The translations under genes and the position numbers were made by a program. The notes under the pieces were generated by a model. That model was given only the letters and a program-made list of their open reading frames with translations, was not told the origin of the DNA and made no database searches. Of a stretch of 64,000 nt of DNA, positions 13,723 to 24,466 are shown piece after piece. The stretch lies in the NCBI RefSeq assembly GCF_949628265.1, contig NC_088786.1:22775681-22839680 (forward strand), read 5' to 3'. The stretch comes from Cloeon dipterum (taxonomy: Eukaryota > Arthropoda > Insecta > Ephemeroptera > Baetidae). How positions within the stretch are numbered: the first letter of the stretch is position 1; every line of letters starts with the position of its first letter.

Positions 13723-13990
13723 AATGAAGGCAGAAGCATGCGAGGTTGTCATAATTGTCAGAAGAATTAAATAATGCAGCTTCCACGGTATGTAACGGGC
13801 TGTTTATTTCCATTTTCCTACAGGAAGGTCCTGCTCTGCCAGTTTCGGCTATGCTTCCATTCTAGCTCAAGAGTTAGTGCTGCAACTAGTAGCTGAAACT
13901 ATAGTAGAGCAGTTCCTTTCTGTAGAAATATGGAAAAATATACATCTCGCTAAACACCGAGGAAACTGCATTTAATTCCTCTGACAATAC
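13723..13990. mobile_element. Foldback (MITE-like) element, long copy
   Basis: Two arms of about 97 bp (13754-13850 and 13891-13988) are inverted copies of each other at roughly 80% identity, separated by about 40 bp. The outer ends read ATTGTCAGAAGAATTAAA on the left and, complemented, ATTGTCAGAGGAATTAAA on the right. The inner ends share CTACAG-GGAA-CTGCTCT and AGTTTC-GCT. A second, internally deleted copy lies at 60657-60753, and the left flank from 13723 is also shared. It has no coding capacity. Target-site duplications are not clear. A non-autonomous foldback element is the best reading. Confidence 0.65.
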
Positions 13991-14040
13991 AAAAATCTGG
14001 CAAAAATCGGAGTCGTAAAGTACTATCACACTTTAATATT

Positions 14041-14103
14041 GCCAGCCGCGCCAGCCGCCGCCGGGCGAAAAAATCGGCTAAACCTTTCCCGCCAGCCGCC
14101 GCC
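14041..14103 (+). repeat. GCCAGCCGCCGCC direct repeat
   Basis: Two perfect copies of GCCAGCCGCCGCC (14050-14062 and 14091-14103), with a partial third at 14041, stand just right of the foldback element in otherwise AT-rich DNA. They may belong to the same insertion. Function unknown. Confidence 0.6.
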
Positions 14104-17100
14104 TTAAATCTCGCGGCTCAGACCACTCTAATAAAAATTGATTTAATTGAAGCCATAACTCAGTCAGTTTTCTTACACTTAATTATACATTGATTGTCTT
14201 CCAGAAAATTGTGCAACTTAAAAGTTTTCATTTGGCAATGCAATTGGGATACCCGCAAAAATGTGAAAAATGTGAAGCCTACTTTAAATGCAAAATCTAT
14301 ACTAGCGACGCGGCAAGAAAGATTGAAACAAAGTGATCGCTCAACGTCTTCCGTCGCCGGTGACAAATTAGCTAACCCACTGAAAAAAGGCGCTTCGTCG
14401 TCAGTAAAAATAGCTGCCGAAAGACTTAGAATAATAGCACGCCATTCCTCAAGCACGTCGTTATGCATCGTCATAAATTCTTTATTACGTCCTAAACAAA
14501 TAGCGTTTGTGAGCGAAAGACCGGCGTACATAAAGCGGGAAATCTTATCTGCGCGTCTCATTTCCGCGCTCCCACCTCCTTTGTGTCGCAAATCCTGTAG
14601 CACCATGCTGCCTGCATGCATTCATCGGCAATAATGATGCGACGCCGAGAGAGGGTTAATCGATCGGCGCCCGCTGCACCGCTCAACGAGAGATGCTGCG
14701 AGTTAGTCACGAATCAGCTTATCTGCTCCACATTTCATTTTATTGTGTCACCCTCAACATGGGCCGTCCGTGCACAAAATACTGGGGCGCGTTTTTGACG
14801 AGTCTGGCTGCTGCAATTTGTCACGTATTTGTGTACAAGAGACAGCTATAGGCAAGGGCGGGGCCTCGTGAGTCCACCACACGCCGCCCAACATGCATAT
14901 TCAAATCCGCGAGCAAAAAGCAGCCAGTTTTGTCAGGTTATTACCATACTTAACTCCTGCTGCAGCTTTTATTCGGGGTTTACGGGGTTTATAAAAATTT
15001 CATGACCAAGCGCGAATAAAATTTACATCAAGCGCGGTTTTAGCAGCGCCAGATTTATATTAAAAACAAACCGCGCCCGCCTGCCACGTGCACCGCTATA
15101 TTTGCGCAGTGAAAATAGTGGAGAAACGCGAGGCATTTTCAATTAAGCTGGCCGCACAACAAATTGCGTCCGGCCACCTGAGAACCTCTTTACACCATTA
15201 GTAGATGCTTTTTGGGCCATTCGTTTGTACGACGCTCTCAAGAGAACGACTGGCTGGCGCTCTTTGTTTCTGTCACTCGCACCTACTCTGCAGGCTCGGC
15301 TCGCGTAAACTAATTGATATGCGAAGAATGGATGTGCGGACAAGCCAATCACTCATTCTGCGAGCAAAACACGACTGTGAAATCTAATTGGCGCCGCTGG
15401 TTGAATTGCAAATTAGCCACGAGCTGCACATTTCACGCGCGCAAATCTGATTTAAATGCAAATCGATTGCGATGAATACACGAGCGACGCAATCCCTAAA
15501 GCTGCAACTCGATTATTTCCAAGCATATACGGCGTTGTAATTTGTCCAGTGGACGCATATCAATTTACACATCGGCAGCTGCGAAAGTTGTGAGTGATTG
15601 GTTAAGCCTCTGTACGTATAAAGAGGATTGATACTGCAAAGTCCTGGAAAATCCTTGTTACCAGTACATGAACTCATGCCTTAGGATTCAGTTGAATCCA
15701 AAATTGACGTAAGTAGAACTCTATTTTTTTTATAAATGTGGCTGCAACGTTAGCATGCTTTTCAAAAGGTGAAAAACTGTCTCCCTATACTTGAAATATG
15801 TATTATTTTATTTCACAACAAAGAGTTTCCTTAAAAGGTTTCATACGCTGTTAAACAGATCACGACGAGAGAAAATGCGGTCAATTTGTAGAAAATTTGA
15901 CAAATTTGAATATTGACTGTAGCAAAATCATTTTTTGATTTATACATATTGTACATTGGACAAATAAGTTATCGATCAACTACTGCTTTTGCATCCAACA
16001 ATTCAAATATTTTTCAATTGTCACCATGTATCAATCCACTTTAAAGCAAGTTCTGGCTTATAAAGATTTTTTTAATTCAGTGATTGAAAATTTTATTTTC
16101 TTGCGGAGTTAAAAAGAGTTAAGTTTCTAAAAATAAAATTACCTTTAAGTTGAACTGATTGAACTCCCCCTCACTCATTAGCCTTCACAAACCTCATAAA
16201 TTGAGCATTCATGTTAGCATCAGAGAGGATTAATTGGGATTAATTGATGATTGCGAGTTGCTGATAACTCTGGAGTGCATTGAAGAGGCATGAATAAATA
16301 ATATCTCTCCTTGTAATATTAATTGGCTCACAATTTTACCACGTTATTGATCCCTAACGATTATCTCACTTAATAATAATTAATTTCCGTTCCATGAAGC
16401 GCATAATGTAGATTTTGATGAGCTCGTTTTCGATGAGATTGCCTTGCAATATGCAGAACCTTTGAAAGCCAACGTCGCTAAGACAGCCGCAAACTTACTT
16501 ACAAACTCCATCATTCCGAGCAGCTTTGCTCTCATATTCCCGAGTTTCTCCTTGCAGCGCAGAGGACTAACGAACGTGTCGGCTGACGCGGTTTCCATCC
16601 ATCTTTCGGGAGGAAATCGATGCGTGCTGAATTAAAATCAATCAATCAGAAGGCAGCCAAATTAATTAGATCAGCTTGCCACAACGCGGAAAGAAGAGGG
16701 GTGAAAATCGATTTTGCTGCTGCTGCAGGCCTCCTTTCATTTTTAAGGTAGCACGTGGAGGTGTCTCTCCTCTCGGACCAAATGCTGCTTTGACAGCAGC
16801 ACTGAGTGCATTTTGCAAATACATACGTATGTATGCGCTCGACATTGTGTATAATCGGCCATGTAATAACGCCTGAGTGGCCACAGCCTCTTGACTTCGG
16901 TGCTCTACTTTGGCGCTCTACTGCTGAACAATGGAAGCCCTGCAAGCCTCAGCGCCGGCAGTGACTTTTATCATTAACGAGTAAAGTCCATCTGTGCAAT
17001 AAGTCAGCAATATTAAATATTCAAAGCTTTAATCGCCACTGTCGGGATGTTTGAAATGTCTCATTGAGTCTCGCTCACTCACACTCTCCCTCATTGTTTG

Positions 17101-20100
17101 ACGTTCCGCTCTGCAAGCGAAACTTTCCTCTCGAGAACAGAAAAGAGAACGAGGCGCGCCCGAGATTAGAGCGTGAAACTAATTAGCAAAACAGTGCTGA
17201 GCTAGAGGGAAGAGACTTGAGCAAATCTTTCTGATCTCCCTTTTGAATCCACCCTCTCCAGTAATGATGATTGCTTTTCAGATTCTTTTGTTGTGAAAAT
17301 TTAGCTAACGGCATGGTTTTTATGTCTCTCTATTTTAATTAATTTCTAAAGAAAAAATTTATTTTTAGATTTCACTTTACCACTAATTTGAATTGAATAA
17401 TTGCCAACCAAATTAAAACTTAACAATGACGAATAGGAAGAAAAGTTGCTGAGATTCTAATCTATGGTGGCAACGACGCTTCTCCACATTAACCTACTTT
17501 CGAATTATCAATACGAGCTCGACGTCAGCGTACCGAGGTGTTTGTGCAAAAGTTTACAAGAACGTGAGAGCGGACAGAGCTGCGAGCATCTTTTTATAGG
17601 GCTTGGAAAGGGAGATTGAAAAAGTACTCACAGTGGTGGAGCAGGTAGAGAGAGAACAACGAGAACTCTTGCTTCGAGAGCGAAGCCTTAAGAGCTTAGC
17701 AGCGGCAGGCCTTTTAATTTAAAATTTAATTTCCAGGTATGTAGGGAAGCTGGGAAGCGGATAAATCATTGTCAGAGCTCGGAACGGATGGGATAAAGCA
17801 GCAGTCTCATTACGATTACACAAGCGGCGCAGCCCGGGAAAAAAAGAAACAGAAAACTGCACAAAGAGTCGTTAATCTTAATCATGAGAAATCAAGCATC
17901 AAAGAGAGCTCAGGCATGCGCTGTCGGCAGCGAAAGGCCGACGCCAATCCGATGGATCGACAGGATCGCACATCATTGCGATTCCCAGAGGGAAGCCGGG
18001 TTTTCGGGCCGTCTAAATTGCATTGGGCATGGTGAAAACACACACGCAGTGCGTGCCCCAATTCATTTATAGCTAATATGCGTTTTACAACCGTTTTTAC
18101 GGTCGTTTGTCAAAAGTTTGTGCGCTTAGCGTAAACACGCAAGACGACGTTTTTGGCCTATAAACGCGGAAGCCGAGGGGATGAATGGTGAAAGTTTAGC
18201 GCCTTGAGCCGTTCGGGTGGACGCAGCCATGGAGGGTTCTTTAATCAAATTAAAAGTCCGCTATGAGCCGTTTGTTGTGTCCCAATGCGCAACTAATCAT
18301 AATTAGCTCGCTCGTAAATACACAGAAATCCCTGGCGTCGCAGAAGTTGTGAAAAATCCAATCCCGCAAATCTACATGTCTCATGATTTGTATTTTTCTT
18401 GTCATTTCGTTAAATCGGCTGTAATTTAATGAAGTGTCCTTCTCATTTGACTATCATGTTGCGGGAAATAAAATCGGCCGTATACATAGAACGCTGACGG
18501 GTAGCTTTGGATTTGAAACACGAAAATTACACCAACTACAAGAAAAATAGCGCAATTTGGAGTAGAATTGCTTTGAGAGATAGCCTGACGCTATCAAATG
18601 ACGGCCTATTTGCATTTCAAAGGGGTGCTCCCAGGCTACGAGGAATATGCCAGCCCAAGTGACCCATCAAGAATTCCAATCCAAAGGGCAAATCAATTCT
18701 TTGTGCTTTTGAATAAGAATGGCTGCGTGACGGAGATTATTTCCCAACTTAAAAATTCCGTCCGCATTGTTCGCGTGATAAAAATTTCTCCCAAAAAATC
18801 ATCAGCTCTCTACAGAACAAAAGCGAGCGCTGGATGCCTCTCTCGTCCTCCAACGCTACGCAATCTGCGAGACAATGAGAAGGTAGTCCACCCGCTTATC
18901 ATTCACGCTACACGGGCTGCATAACCATTTAATCGGCGGGCGCTAGGGTAAGCCTACTCCGGCGGCGAGAACGCGAGCTATCAGTCATCACATAACTCTC
19001 GCAACATTACGCGTCGCACCACTCACTGCCTTTGGTGTGAGTGACATTCCACAGCGAGGTGTGCATTAAATATGCCTGCCAGCTCCTTTTTGCATGCTCC
19101 ACTATTTTATGCTGTCGGTTGACGCGGCGCAGAATGCCTTCTGCAAATTAGACTGACTGAGAGCAGCTCCATAATTTATTCGCTCACTGTGCTGGTGCAT
19201 CTGAAATTTTTAAGCGGATTTTCGAGTTTCACGTAGCAACGCTCGGAATAAATTACGAAAACTTTTTCACTTATAAAGAGAGGAAATGCTTGTTATAAAG
19301 AGCAAATTGCATACAACGTTACTGCGCTGTTTAGAAGGGCTGCGGAATTTTGTTACAAATAAAAGATGACCTTTGCAATACACAATCATTATTTTTGGTC
19401 CCCTTTTTTTGGAGTTTGCTAGTCGAAATGGTGTCATATATATCATATTCAAAAAGCATTTATTATTTGTTTAAATAGCATTAAAGAAGAAACGGTTAAA
19501 TAATTATTTTATTTTAATTAAAGTACAGTTGATTGCTACAAGACTTTCATTTAGTAAAAAATCAACATGGGTTATGTTGAAAATATTTTCCTCCTCCTCT
19601 ATTGCACAAGCAGAAAATTATCATTTTCAACTAACATCCACTCGGTTCACCTTTTTGCATCACCTCAGAATATTCGCGACCATTCCATTTTCTCCTGAAA
19701 TCGATACTTGACTCTCAATGCGACGGCATAATGATGAATAATGCAAATTCGACAACTCAGTTGTTATATCCGGGTGGAGGTGGATAGAGAGCATCGCATT
19801 TCCAGGTATAAGACTCCCTCACGGACGGTAAGTAGGGTAAATAGGCCAAATCGGTATAAACGCCAGCCTTTTCATCTGCAATCTTCCTCTCCACTGGAGC
19901 TTTATCTTCACTTGATGACAGTTGCGAGGAAACACAATTTCCAGCGAGCATTTTCCACGGCGCGGAGTAAAAGATGTTCTTCATTTTTTCCCCACCCCAG
20001 CCACTCTCGGCACAGCACCAAGGCTCAAGTAGTCTCCGAGAGAGGCATTTCGGGGGCTCACAATTCAATTTCAAGCACAACTTTTGCACGCGCGAGCAAA

Positions 20101-22579
20101 AAGTACGCAACAAGAGAATATTTCTGCTTTGAGTGTCTGGGCCAATAAAATCAGAGATAAATTTCAACGAAACAGCAACGCAACCGCGAGCAAGTCCGTG
20201 TGTCAAATGGAACAACGAGTGGCTGGGGCTTTCGGGGGGTGTCCTACCTGCGTCGAAGTATCTCTTTGACGTGGCCGTCTCCATTTTTATTTCCCTCGGC
20301 GGTTGCCTTTAGGACCTGCAAAGAGATTTTCAACATCATGTCAATGTCCCTGGCGTACATACACAGCCGTGTAGTTTAATATTACAGCAGTAAGAAGGGC
20401 ACAAAAAGCAGACAGCGCGTGGTCGGCTATTATTTTTTCTTTCGTCTCTTTTCCCTACCTTGACAGTGTTTACCTTCTCGTCGTGCGGGAGGGCGAGGGA
20501 AAGTGTTAAAAAAAAGAAGGACGCAGACGGAAGATCGAGCTTTTATGGTCCACCCATCGGGGTCACGCGGAGTCCCTGGAGCGGTACACAATAGCGCCGG
20601 CGACGGCGATAGGGCGTCGACGAGAAATATTTATCCGCACTCACATGAAGGAACAAAAAGCAAAAACGGGTCTGCGCCGTCCCACCCCGCCATTATTAAT
20701 TTGCTTCAGCGTGTTTCTCGCATGAGCTTTATGGAGCGTGTGTGATTGAGAATGATGCCTGCTGCATTCTAGAGAGAAGGAGAGAGAGAAAGAGAGAGAG
20801 CGAAAGTGGTGTGGCAGTGGTGGCGGTGGCCGACCCCACATAACACATATGCTGCTGGCTGGCGAACGCACAAGATCGATATTTATTAACTCAGGCGGAA
20901 GAATTTTTCATAAATATACTATTTTACCGTTGATTTCCCGTAGGAATTTTTATGCCGTGCTCCGGGAAATGCGCTCACATACTTACACACTGCAGCGGAT
21001 GTGTGCGAACGACCATAAAGAGTGCGCGAGAAAATGCGAGGGCTGCAAGCGCGCGCGCCTCTAATCCATCAAAGATTGGGCCGCAGAGAAATTGCTCTTT
21101 CAAAGGCGGCGCTGCTGCTCGCGCCCTTGAGGAAAAGGAGAAAAAATAAATTTCACTGCTGTCTCTCGCTCGGTGTAAGAATGCCTTAATTAGCGGCCTT
21201 TAAGAGCTAATTTGTCGCGTCATTCAGTCTCAAAGTGGCGAAACAATTACAAAAATCCTATTCCACTCCTCTGTCTGCTTCCAATTATAAGATCGAATTT
21301 TTCGGCTCTCTTGAACGCGCGTTTACTCGAATACCTCGCAATGTAATTGATCCCCGAACAGTTTCCAATTCTCATCTATTTATTCTTTAAACCTGCTCAA
21401 GCAAATATTTGCAGGAGGAAAATCATCTTGAAAAGTTAAACCTCTGCCACTGCTGCATGTGGAATAAATTCGTGAGAGTTTTTCCCTTCAACGTTTGAAA
21501 GGGAAGGTATTTTTCCGCTTCGTCGGAAGCTTCATTGCTGTTTTAGTGCGTTTCAGTTTTCACAAGATTCGAGCGCTGTGTAGCAGTATTAGTGCCATTT
21601 ACATGATACTCTTGAAAATCGCATGTTCTTTGCTGATGCTCCATAATACAAAATATACAACTTGGCGTGTTTCCTCTCCTCGCATGTCAGCAACAGAAAT
21701 CACCAAATTTCCATGCCATTGATTTTGACAAGCGAATCCCCGTCGAACAATGTATTATTATTTCCTCGAATCCTTTTGCCAAAAATTCGATCTCAACGTG
21801 CGTCATCGTTGAGGGTGTGAGACAGCGAGCAGCAGTTTCGAAACAGCGGAGAGAAAGATTATACACGAGTGTTTCGCCGGAAGACCTTCATTCAGCGAAT
21901 TCTGCACAACTCACTGTGCCTGGTGGGCGAGCAAATTAGTTTCCTAATTTCCTCAACGACTTGATTCCGACAGAGGCGTGCGTGAACAAGGCCCACCCTG
22001 AGCACTGCCTGGCGAGTATGGTGAAATCCACTTATCCGGGTATATGCCAGCCAGCCGCATTATGTTATATCACCCGCGCCGGGACACCGCGCCGTTAGTG
22101 TATAGGATAGGCTGGTTCATTATAGCAGGCAGGGCAGATGCTGTGAGATCGAGGTTGCTGGCAAAATTTCTCGCGGATATTGCCCTTGGAATATAATAGG
22201 GAGAATCTCATACTCCAGAGACGACAAAGCTCCGTCGTCTGATTTAAATTTCAAATTCGTCTCTCGTCGCCAGTGCGTCCGGAAAGTGAAGCAGAATAAG
22301 TGCGGATTTTTTTGAGATAATTGCTTCACACACCGTGCATTAATTCATCTTGAGTACACTTTCTTGGGCTCTTTTGCTGAGGGATTTGCATTTTTATTGC
22401 CAACGAGAGAGCTGCTCTCGTTATACAAGTAACGAGATAGCAAGGGAATAGGAATTAAAAATCTCTGCTCGGCGGAGATTGAGAAGAGTGATCTATATAG
22501 CGCTTTTGTGCCGGACTCTAGTTGGCCAATAAATTGGCGGGTTACACGTGTGTGTTCTTCCCTTTCACATCTGATAAGG
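14104..22579. other. Gene-free intergenic sequence
   Basis: No recognisable protein, tRNA or other RNA. Patches of higher GC carry chance open frames on both strands at once, for example 14160-14634 and 19757-20284, without known domains or splice structure. A palindromic ATACATACGTATGTAT is at 16819-16834, and GA-rich DNA at 20771-20802. Confidence 0.6.
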
Positions 22580-23480
22580 GACATTAACTGGAGGGCGGCG
22601 GAAGACCCAAACAGGAATTAATTGTGCAAAAACACACCGAGACCGCGCGTGCGGGGGCGGCGTAACATCGGAAAGGCCCGCGCAGGCTGCGCGGTGCCGC
22701 AGGTCGGCTGCTGAGTGAGGCAGAGATGTGATCGCGAGCGTGGAAACGCGAGAGCAGCAGTGGTAGCAGCAAAAAATCATGAAACACAATACACACGGGA
22801 AAATTACCTATTTCCATCGATTTTGCCGCCGTTCAAGCGTCGGATACTGGAGATGCGGAGGTCGTCAATAAAGAGCACTTTGGCGGTGTGGTTGGTGCAG
22901 TGGAGCAGGTGAAGCGGCGGCGGCGGGTGTTTGTGTGTCGAGCTCAAAAGTGACCCCAGGCAACTGCAAGAAGGGGTGACCCGGCCCGTGTGCGAGATGC
23001 CCCTCTCGCCAAGCTGTTCCGCTCTCTCTGCTCCGCTCTGCTGCTGCGACTCCAATTCACCCCCTCAATTTATATCTCTCACCCCTCTAACACTGGAAGC
23101 CTGGCTGCTGCTGTGTACTTTATCTGCCTTTTTGCAACTGCGCCCTTCGGCGGGCGCCCACCCCACGGAGCGAGCGGGTGTGCGGGCGCACGCGGTTCGG
23201 CCAAATCGCAGCATCCCACACATACAGCAACACACGATTCCTCCAGCTCTCGCTCTCTCTGGACCACCGCTGGAAACACAACCCTAAAGCGAGCGCACCG
23301 CACACCCCACCGCCGCACCCTTGATTAAAACGCTGGCCGCTGATAGCGCCTCGCGCGACTGCCCGGAAAAATCTCATGAAATATTTAGGCCGTGATTTCA
23401 GCTGCGGAAGTTCCACTGAGCCTGCAGCCGCGGGGTTCTCACCAGCAGATGAAAAGTTTAGTTTCACCGTCGCCGCAGCT
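22580..23480. other. CpG- and CT-rich block
   Basis: About 0.9 kb of GC-rich DNA with many CpGs, CTCTC/GAGAG words and GCGGCGG runs, flanked by AT-rich DNA. Open frames overlap on both strands and are low in complexity. It could be a promoter or enhancer of an unseen gene. No splice donor or start convinces me. Confidence 0.45.
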
Positions 23481-24314
23481 CTAAATTGCAGTGCTTAACA
23501 TATTTGAAAAGTAAAAAGCTGTAACATTAGATTATTGTATATTCACGAAATTTCCATCAAATGAATGGTGCAAAATAATGTGCGGTGTGCCTCTATAATA
23601 ACGAGTATGATGCAATCTTAATTTTTACCCAACTATGGTGACTATTTAATTTTTGGGCACTAAATGATCATACCCGGATTTTTATTACTATCTTCAAAAG
23701 TTAAGTTTGCTTACAGGGAAACGTTTTAAGGTTAAGACGTTTTATTTGTTGGCAAAGCCATTGGATTCGTGCAGCCCTTCCTGATGCTTACCGCGTACGG
23801 CGATTGAAAAAAATTCGATTTGATGACTTTAGTTTTTTTGGGATTTTTAGGAAAAATGACTCAAATTTTCAATATTGATTGCTAAATAAAGTGTTTGCTC
23901 AATTTAACTTGATTTGGGTCTGTTGTCTGTTAACACAGTTCTAATAAGGCAAATCGATTGGAGGATAATTTTTAACGTCCTAGAAAAAAGAAATTTCCCT
24001 CAAGCGTAAGTTCCGAGCTTTTCCAGTTTTTAATTAATAATTTAAGAGCAGAATATCAATCATATTCTGATAGCTTATGAATATTTAGTTTAAAATCCTT
24101 TTCATTCTTAATCAATCAATGAATAATTTATCTATTTACTAAACCGTCAAATCCTTAAGTTTTGACTAAATGAAGGATGGAACATTACGAACCAATTTTC
24201 AGTAGCTCCGGCAGTTTTAAACTGCTTGAGTTTATGATTTCATCGCATTATGACATTCAGCTTGGCGTAGTGAATTATTAGTCCCTCTTAAAAAAGCTCT
24301 CAAATTCAAATGAT
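23481..24314. other. AT-rich sequence downstream of RpL7
   Basis: Nothing recognised. A near-palindrome GCAGTTT-T-AAACTGC occurs at 24212-24226. Confidence 0.6.
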
Positions 24315-24444
24315 TTTATTTTTTAAGCTATCGCGTTTTCTAATTGACCATTATAACTAGCAAAATTAACAATACTCATTTGTATAATTTTAACTAAGGC
24401 CATGGTTGAACAGATACCAGTTGCATTTTGGGAAATCTTTTAAA

Positions 24445-24450
24445 TTTAAT
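24445..24450 (-). promoter_or_regulatory. Candidate poly(A) signal of RpL7
   Basis: ATTAAA on the minus strand begins 17 nt after the RpL7 stop codon, fitting the short 3' UTR usual for ribosomal protein genes. A canonical AATAAA at 24320-24315 is the alternative and would give a 3' UTR of about 150-170 nt. Confidence 0.4.
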
Positions 24451-24466
24451 TGGGTAGTTAACAGGA

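Noticed and set aside
14160..14634. Overlapping frames of about 150 codons on both strands
   Set aside because: Simultaneous openness on both strands and no recognisable domain or splice sites indicate composition bias rather than a gene.
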